Notes under the pieces: generated by a model
What the model saw: only the letters and a program-made list of their open reading frames with translations
Told to the model about the DNA's origin: nothing
Database searches by the model: none
Shown here: positions 16,285 to 24,650 of the stretch, piece after piece
Position numbering within the stretch: the stretch's first letter is position 1
How the letters are laid out: each line of letters opens with the position of its first letter
Source: UBA1367 sp040268355
Lineage (GTDB): Bacteria; Actinomycetota; Coriobacteriia; Coriobacteriales; Atopobiaceae
Assembly (NCBI GenBank): GCA_040268355.1
Contig: JAWRIT010000150.1
Span: 1-56,687 of the forward strand
DNA: 56,687 nt
Reading direction: 5' to 3'
Position numbers and translations under genes: made by a program

Positions 16285-17592
16285 CTAGCCAATCCCGCCG
16301 GTCAGGAGTCTGATGCCGTACAGGAGAAAGCCGGTGAAGACGGTGTCGACGTCGGTGCACGTGAGGTTGACGAAGCCGATCTCGGTCAGCATGGGGGTGA
16401 GCAGGGCCGGAATGAGGATGATGAAGATGCCGTGCGCGATGCAGCCGATGATGAGGCCACGACGGCCGCCTACGGCATTGGCGAACACGCCGGCCGTGCC
16501 TCCCGCAAAGAAGTTGGACATGACGCCGGGGATGACGAGGTAGCCCGTCACCGGGGAGATGAACATGCCGATGATCGAGCCGATGGTGGTGAAGATGAAG
16601 CCCATGATGACGGAGTTGGGCGCGAACGGGAAGACGACCGGGCAGTCGAGGGCGGGCTTGGAGTTGGGGACCAAGCGCATGGAGATGCCCTGGAAGGCCG
16701 GGACGATATTGTCGAGGAGCTGGCGCACGCCGAGCATCAGCACGTTGAGGCCGACGACGAAGGTGCTTGCCTGCAGAAACGCCTGCACGAGGAAGTTGAT
16801 GTCGCTGTTGATGCCCAGCTGCTCGCACACGGCCGCGCAGTTCTCGGGGCCGGCGAGGGCCGCGACGACGAGGAAGAACGGCAGCATGACCACGAAGACG
16901 GCCATGTAGGTGTCATTGAGGAACTCGAGGCTCTCGGGCAGCTTGATGTCCTCTGTCGACTTGCTCTTGTCGCCCGTGAGCTTCGAGACGCCGGCGGCGA
17001 CGAGGTAGCCGATGGTGCAGAAGTGCCCGAGGGCGATGTCGTCCGATCCGGTGATCTTGCGCATGATGGGCTGTGCGAGCGCAGGCATGAAGGTGGCAAA
17101 GCATCCGCCTACCAGAGAGGCCAGAAGGATGAGGGGCACACCAGTCAGGCCGAGGTAGTACGAGAACACGACCGCGAGGGTCGACTCCCACAGCAGCGCC
17201 TGTCCCGTGAGGAAGATGTACTTGAACGGCGTCAGGCGGGCCAGGATGATGTTGACGATGAAGATGCCTGCGAGGGTGATGGCGATCTCCGAGCCCAGGC
17301 CGAGCTCGTTCATCGCCTGGCCGTTGATGCCCTCGATCGAAGCGGTCACCGCGCCCTGGACCCCCTCGAGGCTGAACGCATAGTTGAAGACGGCCCCAAA
17401 GTAGGACAGCGCCCCTTGGAGCACGGCAGAGCCAGCCGCAAGGATCATGAAGCCGAACATGGTCTTGAGCGAGCCTACGACGACCTCGCCCAAAGGCTTG
17501 CGCTGAAGCGCGAGGCCGAGACAGGCGATGAGCCCGATGACGATAGCTGCCTGGGTCAGGATGTTGTCGATGATCCATTGGAGAACTATCAT
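16285..17592 (-). CDS. PTS EIIC, ascorbate/galactitol-like (UlaA/SgaT) family
   Basis: Integral membrane sugar permease of 435 aa with about ten to eleven hydrophobic spans, in the SgaT/UlaA family. It begins IIDNILTQAAIVIGLIACLG and has the conserved LKTMFGFMILAAGSAVL and VGGRRGLIIGCIAHG segments. It imports and, with EIIB and EIIA, phosphorylates its substrate. Gene order in transcription is aldolase, EIIA, EIIB, EIIC, with gaps of 43, 32 and 30 nt, so this is one operon. No ascorbate-6-phosphate lactonase or epimerases follow, so the substrate is probably another sugar acid or polyol. The start at 17592 is supported by AGAGAGGAAGC upstream. Confidence 0.9.
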   Translation of the reverse strand: MIVLQWIIDNILTQAAIVIGLIACLGLALQRKPLGEVVVGSLKTMFGFMILAAGSAVLQGALSYFGAVFNYAFSLEGVQGAVTASIEGINGQAMNELGLGSEIAITLAGIFIVNIILARLTPFKYIFLTGQALLWESTLAVVFSYYLGLTGVPLILLASLVGGCFATFMPALAQPIMRKITGSDDIALGHFCTIGYLVAAGVSKLTGDKSKSTEDIKLPESLEFLNDTYMAVFVVMLPFFLVVAALAGPENCAAVCEQLGINSDINFLVQAFLQASTFVVGLNVLMLGVRQLLDNIVPAFQGISMRLVPNSKPALDCPVVFPFAPNSVIMGFIFTTIGSIIGMFISPVTGYLVIPGVMSNFFAGGTAGVFANAVGGRRGLIIGCIAHGIFIILIPALLTPMLTEIGFVNLTCTDVDTVFTGFLLYGIRLLTGGIG

Positions 17593-17622
17593 GGTTGCTT
17601 CCTCTCTTCTGTCGGTGATGCC

Positions 17623-17922
17623 CTACTGGAGGACGTCGAGCTGCCTCAGCACGGGGACCAGCTTCTCGGTGATCTCCTTCTTGTCCACGATCCGCTCAAG
17701 GAAGACCGTGGGGATTTCCAGCTGCTTGCCCTCAATGAGCTTCTGGAAGTTCTTTGCGGCGACAAGGATGTCGACCGTCTTCGACAGGGGACCGGCGGAG
17801 TTCGTGTCGGCGTGCGTCACCTGTGCCTTCACGCCAAGCGCATCCATGGCCTGCTGGGTGGCCATTTGGCATGCCAGGCTCGAACCCAGTCCAGCCCCGC
17901 ACACCACGAGAATCTTTATCAT
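17623..17922 (-). CDS. PTS EIIB, UlaB/SgaB-like
   Basis: Soluble phosphocarrier of 99 aa with the active-site loop VVCGAGLGSSLACQM. Cys8 receives phosphate from EIIA and passes it to sugar bound on EIIC. The start at 17922 gives the canonical MIKILVVCGAG N-terminus and has GGAGAGGAGCA upstream; longer frames are not homologous. It is encoded between EIIA and EIIC in the same leftward operon. Confidence 0.9.
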   Translation of the reverse strand: MIKILVVCGAGLGSSLACQMATQQAMDALGVKAQVTHADTNSAGPLSKTVDILVAAKNFQKLIEGKQLEIPTVFLERIVDKKEITEKLVPVLRQLDVLQ

Positions 17923-17954
17923 TGCCTGCTCCTCTCCTATCAGTGCCAGATGGT

Positions 17955-18428
17955 CTAGTGGCCGGTCGTGCCACGCGGCTCGACGAGCCGCGTGTAGAGC
18001 TCTTGTGTCGTGGGGCTGCGTATGAGATCGGCGAGACGCTCCTCGTCCATGCACACCTCGGCGATCATCTGGATGGCGGCTATGTGCGAGTCGGCGTCCT
18101 GTGCGGCGAGGGCGAAGAGCAGCCGCACCGAGGGACTCATGTCGGAAAAGACCACCGGGTCACGCACAAGGGTCACGGCGAGCTGCTGTCGCAGTGCCCC
18201 CTCCTCCGGACGACCGTGCACCAGGGCGATGTCGTCCGTGAGGATCCAATAAGGACCGAGGTTCCGCGTAGTCTCGATGATGTTCTCGGCATAGCGAGGC
18301 TCCGCGTACCCTTGCTGGACCAGGGGCTCGAGGGACGTGCGTATGGCCTCCTCCCACGTTGCGATGTGGTCTACGATGCGAACGTTCTCTGGCTTGAGCA
18401 GCTCGTCAAGACGGGTGACGTGTGCCAT
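17955..18428 (-). CDS. PTS EIIA, fructose/mannitol type (UlaC-like)
   Basis: Cytoplasmic phosphocarrier of 157 aa of the EIIA type 2 family. The phosphorylation site is His71 in DIALVHGRPEEGALR, and the conserved VRLLFALAAQDADSH strand-helix follows. It takes phosphate from HPr and gives it to the EIIB encoded 32 nt downstream. The ATG at 18428 has AAGGAGGAGCC directly upstream. Encoded right after the aldolase, it belongs to the Ula-like operon. Confidence 0.9.
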   Translation of the reverse strand: MAHVTRLDELLKPENVRIVDHIATWEEAIRTSLEPLVQQGYAEPRYAENIIETTRNLGPYWILTDDIALVHGRPEEGALRQQLAVTLVRDPVVFSDMSPSVRLLFALAAQDADSHIAAIQMIAEVCMDEERLADLIRSPTTQELYTRLVEPRGTTGH

Positions 18429-18471
18429 GGCTCCTCCTTCCTCTCGTGTGCGCGAGACGCGCGCAGGGTGC

Positions 18472-19347
18472 CTACGCCGGCGCGCCCTGCGCGTGTGGCG
18501 GCGTGGAAAGGTTCTTGAAGAGGCCGATCTTGTTCTCGACGATCGCGGTGATCGCGTCGAGCGCGGGGACGACGTTCTCACGGTTGGAGACGTTCTCCCT
18601 GTGGGTGTCGTACAGCTCGCGAGACAGGCGGTTCCACTGCACCAGCAGCTCGGTCCCCACGTTGAACTTGCGGATGCCAAGCTTGATGACCCTGTGAATG
18701 TCGGCATCCGAGACGCCGGTGCCGCCGTGGATCACGAGCGGACGGGTGGCGACCTCCTTGATGGCCTCGAGGACATCGAAGTGGATGTTGGTCTTGGATT
18801 TGTACTGGCCATGGTTGGTGCCGATCGCCACGGCCAGCGCGTCGATGTCGGTCAGCTCGATGAAGGCGGCCGCGTCGTCGGGGTTGGTGAAGCGCACGTC
18901 TTGTGCGCTCACGGCGACGCCGTCCTCCGTCCCGCCGACCGTGCCGAGCTCCGCCTCGACGGATGCTCCCGCCGCATGGGCGTACTCGACCACGCGACGC
19001 GTGCCGAGGACGTTCTCCTTGAAGGGGAGGGAGGAGCCGTCGAACATAACGGAGCTGTAGCCCGCGTCGATCGCGGAGCGGATGGTGTCCCAGTCCTTCG
19101 CGTGGTCCAGGTGCAGGACGACATTGACGCCGTACTCCTCGGCGAGCGATCGTGCCACCGCCACGAGGGCGCGCATGCCCACATAGCGTGCGGTGCCCTC
19201 CGAGGTCTGGATGATGACCGGGGTCCGCTGGTTGTTCGCACCGCGGACGATGGCAGACGTCATCTCGAGGTTGTGGGTGTTGAAGGCGCCTATGGCCATG
19301 TTGAGCTGGTCCGCCTCGGCTAGTACCTCACGTAGGGTTACGTACAT
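18472..19347 (-). CDS. Class II ketose-bisphosphate aldolase (fructose/tagatose-bisphosphate type)
   Basis: Zinc-dependent aldolase of 291 aa. Visible family motifs are GAFNTHN near the start, LHLDHAKDW with catalytic Asp81 and zinc ligand His82, SSVMFDGSSLPF, VEAELGTVGGTEDG, AIGTNHGQY with His179, and IHGGTGV with His207. It splits a ketose 1,6-bisphosphate into dihydroxyacetone phosphate and an aldehyde phosphate. It is the first gene of the Ula-type PTS operon. It starts 36 bp from a 36-bp palindromic operator and has an AGGAGGAAG ribosome site. The separate P-loop kinase in this operon could supply the second phosphate; that link is inference. Confidence 0.9.
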   Translation of the reverse strand: MYVTLREVLAEADQLNMAIGAFNTHNLEMTSAIVRGANNQRTPVIIQTSEGTARYVGMRALVAVARSLAEEYGVNVVLHLDHAKDWDTIRSAIDAGYSSVMFDGSSLPFKENVLGTRRVVEYAHAAGASVEAELGTVGGTEDGVAVSAQDVRFTNPDDAAAFIELTDIDALAVAIGTNHGQYKSKTNIHFDVLEAIKEVATRPLVIHGGTGVSDADIHRVIKLGIRKFNVGTELLVQWNRLSRELYDTHRENVSNRENVVPALDAITAIVENKIGLFKNLSTPPHAQGAPA

Positions 19348-19383
19348 TCTTCCTCCTGTCGCGAGTGGAAAGGTGGTGGGGAT

Positions 19384-19419
19384 CCCCTATATTGTCCGAA
19401 TGTCCGGACAATATAGGGG
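19384..19419. promoter_or_regulatory. Near-perfect 36-bp palindromic operator before the PTS-aldolase operon
   Basis: CCCCTATATTGTCCG (19384-19398) and CGGACAATATAGGGG (19405-19419) are exact inverted repeats around a 6-bp centre. TGTCCGGACA inside the right half is itself palindromic. The site lies between the UTRA/GntR gene and the aldolase gene, 36 bp from the aldolase start, and its AT-rich arms could overlap a promoter. It is the expected binding site of the neighbouring GntR regulator. Confidence 0.75.
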
Positions 19420-19528
19420 AAATATAATATGCGGGCCGCGTGGCAGAGGGCAGAATGAATCCCTGCTGCTTACTCAGGCTGGCAAACGGTAAGAAAGCGG
19501 TGGTAAACGGTAGTTGACCCCGACGGCA

Positions 19529-20305
19529 CTAGCTCCTGAGACCGATCTCGAGGAAATACATGTCGGAACGATAGTCGGTCACCACGTACTCGCGCGGGAC
19601 GTTGCGAACGTCAAAGGAGACCTTCTCGATGCGCAGCAGGGGAGTGCCTGGCGCGATGTCCAGCAGGGCCGCGGCATGCTCGTCGGCCGGAATCGAGGAG
19701 ATGCGCTGGTTGACGCTCGACCAGGTGGTCTTGAGGATCTCCCCGACATAGGCACGCAGCGACTCCTTCGAGAAGTCGTGAGCGGAAGCCTCGGGGATGA
19801 ACGAGCGCTGCATGAAGAGATGCTCCAGATAGCAGGGCTCGCCGTCCGAGGTGCGGAGGCGCTCGAGGGAAAAGACGTCCTCGCCGGGCGTAAGGGCGAG
19901 CGCGGTGGCCACCCGCTCCTCAGCAGGGCCAAACGAGCTCGATATGACCTCCTTGACCGGCCGCACACGATCTTGCGAGGTGCGGCGGAGGTAACTGACG
20001 ACACGCTGGGGCGATGAGGAGGAACGATTGGCGATGACGGTGGAGCCTCGTCCGCGCTCCCGACGGATGAGCCCGTTTCCGACAAGCATCTCCATGGCCT
20101 TGCGCACGGTCTCGCGGCTCACGCCGTAGGCATCCATGAGGGTGGGTTCGGAAGGGAGGCGGTCTCCGATCTCATAGACGTTTCCGACGATGTCCTGGAA
20201 GAGAATGTTGTAGAGCTGATAATAGAGCTGCTCGTGCGAGCCACGATCAAGCGACCTCGCCACCGCACTCCCGAGGGCGGGTGCGTCAATATCGTGTTGC
20301 GCCAT
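19529..20305 (-). CDS. GntR-family regulator with UTRA ligand domain
   Basis: Repressor-type regulator of 258 aa. Residues 20-95 form the GntR winged helix (QLYYQLYNILFQDIV, then GDRLPSEPTLMDAYGVSRETVRK split by family-typical turns). Residues 105-255 are a UTRA effector domain (EDVFSLERLRTSDGEPCYLEH). UTRA members commonly sense a sugar phosphate made by the operon they control. It is encoded upstream of, and in the same direction as, the aldolase-PTS operon, with the 36-bp palindrome between. The start at 20305 has AAGGAAT upstream. A 7-bp inverted repeat at 20334-20358 may serve autoregulation. Confidence 0.9.
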   Translation of the reverse strand: MAQHDIDAPALGSAVARSLDRGSHEQLYYQLYNILFQDIVGNVYEIGDRLPSEPTLMDAYGVSRETVRKAMEMLVGNGLIRRERGRGSTVIANRSSSSPQRVVSYLRRTSQDRVRPVKEVISSSFGPAEERVATALALTPGEDVFSLERLRTSDGEPCYLEHLFMQRSFIPEASAHDFSKESLRAYVGEILKTTWSSVNQRISSIPADEHAAALLDIAPGTPLLRIEKVSFDVRNVPREYVVTDYRSDMYFLEIGLRS

Positions 20306-20333
20306 TTAGATTCCTTGCGTTGTCGTCGTTTGT

Positions 20334-20358
20334 GTATGTTGTGGCACTTTGAACATAC
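20334..20358. promoter_or_regulatory. Inverted repeat upstream of the UTRA/GntR gene
   Basis: GTATGTT (20334-20340) and AACATAC (20352-20358) are exact inverted repeats with 11 bp between, 29 bp upstream of the regulator's start codon. It is a possible second operator, with a sequence unlike that of the 36-bp palindrome. Confidence 0.35.
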
Positions 20359-21493
20359 GACATCCGAGGAGTCGCGATGCTGTGGGTGCCGACAACTGCA
20401 CCCACTCCCCACAGGCCCCTGTGGGCTCTAGCCGACGGCTCGGACCTACCGAATGCGACGCCTCCGTCCGCCTCACCACACATCGCGCCAGCACCCTCCG
20501 CCTTTGAGCAGGGAAGCTCGCCTGAGGGCGCAGCCACGTTCGGCGGCATGGTCGAGGACCTCCGCCACTGCTTCTTGGAAGTGGGTGCCTCTAGGCGACC
20601 AGATGTCGTGGCGCACGGCCGCGGGCACTTGGCCGACAGATTCGCCCCATGACGCCCTTGAGCAGGGGCACTGCCCTTGGCGGTGCGGGCATGCTCTCCC
20701 CTCCGAGCGTGAAGTCCGCCGTCTCGGACGGGGTGGCGACGGACTGCGTGGCAGGTGTTGCCAGCCGTGCACCCACATAGGTGCGGATGACTCTCGGCGA
20801 CGATGCTCTGGGGCAAGGGCGCGCGTGCGCGCCCGGATGGGCGCGAGTGACTCAAAAAACGTCCCTATATTTTCCTTCGATTCGCAAAATCCCAGGAAGT
20901 TTCATCAACTATTGTATTAACTGAGCGATATGGGGACGTTTTTTGGGCCTTCAGGCGCGGACGGAGGCGTATCTGGCCCCACGGACGAGCAGCTCAGAGG
21001 TGGTGCCTTGGGACGCTTGTACGCCCCCGGGGCGATCGGACACCCCTTCTACGGGACGTCTACCTGCGGTTTTTCGAGTCTTGTTTCATCACTGGGGAAA
21101 CACCGTACCCGCAGCATCTCCGGGAGAGTGTGAAAAGAGCCCCTTCTACCTGCGCAAATGTCTGAGAGGCCCTGTAAGGCCCGCAACGCGCGCCGATGGG
21201 TTCTTGGTCACATCGGGTTGAGAACGTACGTTCTGCGGCCTCTGAGAAGGTCGCTTTTTTCGTGCCCTGGCACGTCAGCCAGCTCGGGTCCCGGCCATGT
21301 GGAGTTCCTCGTGCGGTGGGACTCACCGGCGGTTGATGGCGCTCATGAGGAGGGAGGTGTCATGCATGGCGATGGTCTTGCGCCCACACTGACGACGAAC
21401 TGGCTGGCAGGCATCAGCACAAACCTCGCTTGACGCCCGGTCGCCGGCGGCCTCCCCTCAGCCTGGGAGACGGCTCATGCTCACGCGCCCTGC
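20359..21493. other. 1.1-kb gene-free region with copy 2 of the dispersed element
   Basis: No supported gene: the open frames have no family similarity, poor ribosome sites and frame-shadow composition. Two short perfect hairpins occur in tandem (20382-20405, arms GTGGGTGC/GCACCCAC; 20408-20425, arms CCCACAGG/CCTGTGGG). Copy 2 of the dispersed element fills 20847-21254. The remainder looks like decayed sequence. Confidence 0.55.
20847..21254 (-). repeat. Dispersed intergenic element, copy 2 (reverse orientation)
   Basis: Read on the minus strand it starts GCGACCTTCTCAGAGGCC, then AGAACGTACGTTCTCA, and has ACTCGAAAAACCGCAGGTAG in the middle. It ends in a 91-bp module (20854-20944) bounded by AAAAAACGTCCCCATAT and ATATAGGGACGTTTTTT. 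It matches copy 1 through the whole module, including TAGTTGATGAAACTTCC. A frame of 88 codons (21060-21326, minus) shares GPYRASQTFAQVE with copies 1 and 3. Confidence 0.8.
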
Positions 21494-22210
21494 TCAGTCG
21501 GCTTCCTCGAAGTAATCGGGGAAGCGCCTGGTGACGCTCGTGATGTCCGAGAGCATCGCGTGGAGGTGCTGGGAGACCAGGTATGAGGCCTCTTGGACCT
21601 CGCGACGCCGTATGGAGTCGAGGATCTCCTGATGGTCATCGATGATGCTTCTCCAGGGGAGGTCCACCGCATACAGTCGAAGCCAGCGATAGCGATCGAG
21701 CGCGATCGTGGCGAAGCTGAGCCACGTGAAGATCTCCGACCGCCCGATGGCGTCGTAGGCGATGCGATGGAAGTCCCGATCGAGCTGAAAGAAGCGATGC
21801 CGGTCCTCCAGGCGCGCCGCCTCCTCGCTCTCCCGTATGACGGCGGCGAAGCGATCGATGTCGGCGGGGGAGGCCTTGGCGCAGCACTCGGCGAACACCT
21901 GGCTCTCCACCGTCTCGCGCAGGTAGCGGCCGTTCTCGGCCGAGCTCAGGCTGATCCTGGAGACGTAGGTCCCGCTCTGGGGCGCGACTCGGACGAGTCC
22001 CGTCTCCTGAAGACGCACGAGGGACTCGCGCACCGGGGTGCGCCCTATGCCGAGCTCGCTCACGAGTCGGTTGATGGTGAGCTTCTCGCCCGGACGGTAG
22101 CGGCCGAGGATGATCTCCTGACGTATCAGGCGAAAGGCCTGGACCTGGAGGTTGGTCTCCTCGCCAGAGAGGTCCTTGTCGGGGGGTGTGAGGTCGTCGA
22201 GCGGTGTCAT
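21494..22210 (-). CDS. FCD-domain GntR regulator (FadR/UxuR-like)
   Basis: Regulator of 238 aa. The N-terminal winged helix is typical (AFRLIRQEIILGRYRPGEK, LGIGRTPVRESLVRLQ). The C-terminal all-helical FCD domain has candidate metal ligands in LDRDFHRIAYDAIG, IIDDHQEIL and VSQHLHAML. FCD regulators often respond to hexuronates or related acids. It is divergent from the glucuronoside operon starting at 22512, so it is its likely regulator (UxuR/ExuR role, inferred). The ATG at 22210 is preferred over a GTG at 22249 because CAGGGAAC precedes it. A 117-bp relic of a related gene is at 15022-15138. Confidence 0.88.
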   Translation of the reverse strand: MTPLDDLTPPDKDLSGEETNLQVQAFRLIRQEIILGRYRPGEKLTINRLVSELGIGRTPVRESLVRLQETGLVRVAPQSGTYVSRISLSSAENGRYLRETVESQVFAECCAKASPADIDRFAAVIRESEEAARLEDRHRFFQLDRDFHRIAYDAIGRSEIFTWLSFATIALDRYRWLRLYAVDLPWRSIIDDHQEILDSIRRREVQEASYLVSQHLHAMLSDITSVTRRFPDYFEEAD

Positions 22211-22511
22211 GTTCCCTGCCTGAGGTAGCGTTGCCTGTGCTCGGGCCACAGTATGTCACGGGAAAAAGGTCTCATCAAACTGGAATAACAATATCCTCTG
22301 CGGTGCAAAAGGGTCATCAGGCGACTGTTCGAGCTGGCTTACCATAAAGCACCTGATAAGCGGCATATAATCTGGAAACCCTGAACGTCAAAGACGCAAG
22401 TACCGATTACCGATGGATTGCTACCACTCAAGCATTCCCAGGATCTGCCATAACAGAAGAAGAGAAAGCAGATAAACTGTAATAACAGTCTATCTAAGGG
22501 GTGAGTCCATC
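22211..22511. promoter_or_regulatory. Divergent control region between the FCD regulator and the glucuronoside operon
   Basis: This 301-bp gap holds TATAAT at 22366-22371 (no good -35 partner). It also holds an imperfect palindrome GGAATAACAATATCC (22282-22296) and a palindrome ACTGT-AATA-ACAGT (22476-22489) about 23 bp before the GH2 start. These are plausible operators for the FCD regulator. Confidence 0.45.
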
Positions 22512-24449
22512 GTGCGCACGTCAATTGGCTTGAACCACGGATGGGACTTCACGGGACCAGATGGGCGCACGGAGTCGGTCAACGTCCCACACACGTGGAA
22601 CGCCATCGACGGGCAGGACGGGGGCGGTGACTACTGGCGTGGCTCATGTACCTATGCCCGCCACTTCGGACGGCCCTCCTTTGACCCCGCCTCCGAGCGC
22701 GTCTATCTCCAATTCGACGGTGTCAACGCCTCTGCCGACGTCACGCTCAACGGGTCGCTGGTCGCCCACCACGACGGCGGTTACTCCACCTTCCGCACGG
22801 ACGTGACGGACGAGCTGCTCGATGACAACCAGCTGGTGGTCACGGCCGACAATTCCGACAACGACCGCGTCTATCCACAGCGCGCCGACTTCACCTTCTA
22901 CGGCGGCATCTATCGCGACGTCACGCTCATGGTCGTCGCGGCGACCCACTTCTCGCTCGACCACTGGGGAGGTCCGGGCTTTGCCGTGACCCCCGCCTTG
23001 GGTGGCGACACGCACAAGGTGCGGGTCCAGAGCTGGGTGGACGGGCCCGCGACCGCCTCCGCCGAGGTCCGCGTCTCGCTGCTCGACGCCTCGGGCGTCG
23101 AGGTCGCGTCCGGAACAGGTGAGGACCTTGTCCTCGACGTCGCCGAGCCGCACCTGTGGGACGGCACGCGTGATCCCTACCGCTACGTCGCACGCCTCGC
23201 GCTCGTGGTGGCGGGGGAGACGATCGACGAGGTCTCCTGCCGCTTTGGCATCCGCACCTTCCGCGTGGATCCCAAGGAGGGCTTCTTCCTCAACGGGCGC
23301 CCGTACCCGCTGCGCGGCGTGTGCCGACATCAGGACCGCAAGGGCGTCGGCAACGCGCTCACCACCGAGATGCACCGCGAGGACATGGAGCTCATCCGCG
23401 AGGTCGGCGCCAACACCATCCGGCTCGCGCACTACCAGCACAGTCAGACCTTCTACGACCTGTGCGACGAGGCCGGTATGGTCGTCTGGGCGGAGATCCC
23501 TTACATCTCTATGCATATGTCAACTTCCGAGGCCAACGCCAACACCGAGCACCAGATGCGCGAGCTCATCGTGCAGAACTACAACCACCCTTCCATCGTG
23601 TGCTGGGGCCTCTCCAACGAGATCACCATCTACGTCCGCGACAGGAAGGGCATGCTCGAGAACAACGCGCGGCTCAACGACCTCTGCCACAAGCTCGATC
23701 CCACGCGCTTCACCACGTTGGCGTGCTATGCCATGTGCGGGCCCTTCAACCGCATCGCCCGCATCACCGACGTGGTGAGTTGGAACCTCTACCTGGGCTG
23801 GTACGTGCCCGGACTCTTCCTCAACGACCTCTGGATGGGCTTCTACCACCTCACGCACCCCAACCGCTGCCTGGGCCTCTCCGAGTATGGGGCCGAGGCC
23901 ATGTGCAACCTGCACTCCTCCAAGCCGCGTCGCGGTGACCAGACCGAGGAGTACCAGGCGATCTACCACGAGTACCTGCTGCGCTTCTTTGACCGCCACC
24001 CGTACCTGTGGGCGACGCACGTGTGGAACATGTTCGACTTCGCGGCCGACGCGCGCGACCAGGGCGGCGAGCCCGGCATGAACCACAAGGGACTCGTCAC
24101 CTTCGATCGCACGACCAAGAAGGACAGCTTCTTCCTGTACAAGGTCTGGTGGAATCCCGAGCCCATGGTGCACCTCTGCGGCAAGCGTTACGTCGATCGC
24201 CCCGAGGCCGTGACCACCGTCAAGGTCTACAGCAACCAGCCCGAGGTCACGCTGCTGGTCAATGGCGAGGAGGTCGCGACCAAGGCGGCGGACAAGGTCT
24301 TCGAGTTCAAGGTCCCCCTCGCGCTCGGCGAGAACGCCATCGAGGCCCGTGCGGGGGCGCTCTCTGACACCTGCGTGCTCAGGCGTGTCGAGCGTCCCAA
24401 CCCGTCCTACGTCCTAAAAGGTTCCAACACCGGGGGCAATTGGGTCTAG
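22512..24449 (+). CDS. GH2 exo-beta-glycosidase (beta-glucuronidase or beta-galactosidase)
   Basis: Cytoplasmic glycosidase of 645 aa with the GH2 order: sugar-binding jelly roll (1-150), immunoglobulin-like domain (150-255), TIM barrel (255-550), and a C-terminal beta domain. The acid/base is Glu370 in GLSNE and the nucleophile is Glu458 in LSEYG. An N-x-K motif (Asn524, Lys526 in MNHKGLV) contacts the uronate carboxylate in beta-glucuronidases, but some GH2 enzymes named beta-galactosidase carry it too. The co-oriented uxuB-uxuA-uxaC genes favour a glucuronidase. It starts with GTG, with AAGGGGTGAG about 8 nt upstream. It has no signal peptide, so substrate is imported first, perhaps by the transporter at 27748. 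Confidence 0.88.
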   Translation: MRTSIGLNHGWDFTGPDGRTESVNVPHTWNAIDGQDGGGDYWRGSCTYARHFGRPSFDPASERVYLQFDGVNASADVTLNGSLVAHHDGGYSTFRTDVTDELLDDNQLVVTADNSDNDRVYPQRADFTFYGGIYRDVTLMVVAATHFSLDHWGGPGFAVTPALGGDTHKVRVQSWVDGPATASAEVRVSLLDASGVEVASGTGEDLVLDVAEPHLWDGTRDPYRYVARLALVVAGETIDEVSCRFGIRTFRVDPKEGFFLNGRPYPLRGVCRHQDRKGVGNALTTEMHREDMELIREVGANTIRLAHYQHSQTFYDLCDEAGMVVWAEIPYISMHMSTSEANANTEHQMRELIVQNYNHPSIVCWGLSNEITIYVRDRKGMLENNARLNDLCHKLDPTRFTTLACYAMCGPFNRIARITDVVSWNLYLGWYVPGLFLNDLWMGFYHLTHPNRCLGLSEYGAEAMCNLHSSKPRRGDQTEEYQAIYHEYLLRFFDRHPYLWATHVWNMFDFAADARDQGGEPGMNHKGLVTFDRTTKKDSFFLYKVWWNPEPMVHLCGKRYVDRPEAVTTVKVYSNQPEVTLLVNGEEVATKAADKVFEFKVPLALGENAIEARAGALSDTCVLRRVERPNPSYVLKGSNTGGNWV

Positions 24450-24546
24450 GAACAGGGCTTTTCGTTCCCTTTGGGTTCGACCGGATGGAGGTGGTGCGCA
24501 TGCGGGTGGCGGGGCCGACGTGGTCCCGTTCGGGCATGCGAGCCAC

Positions 24547-24565
24547 TCCGACACGCGTTGTCGGA
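24547..24565. promoter_or_regulatory. Inverted repeat between the GH2 and GH3 genes
   Basis: TCCGACA (24547-24553) and TGTCGGA (24559-24565) are exact inverted repeats around CGCGT, 85 bp before the GH3 start. It could be an operator or a processing or attenuation hairpin within the operon. Confidence 0.3.
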
Positions 24566-24650
24566 CGTACGGGGGACGTGTTTGGAGAGGAGCGGCTTGG
24601 GGCGGCAGGCGGGCTGCTCGGGCAATGAGGGCATGAGGAAGGAGCACCAC

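Noticed and set aside
16216..17958. 580-codon plus-strand open frame
   Set aside because: Antisense to the PTS EIIC and EIIB genes; the Glu/Asp/His/Arg-rich translation is typical of a shadow.
20286..20855. 189-codon minus-strand open frame upstream of the UTRA regulator
   Set aside because: No domain and no ribosome site, and it overlaps the regulator start region; the two short hairpins inside it suit non-coding DNA better.
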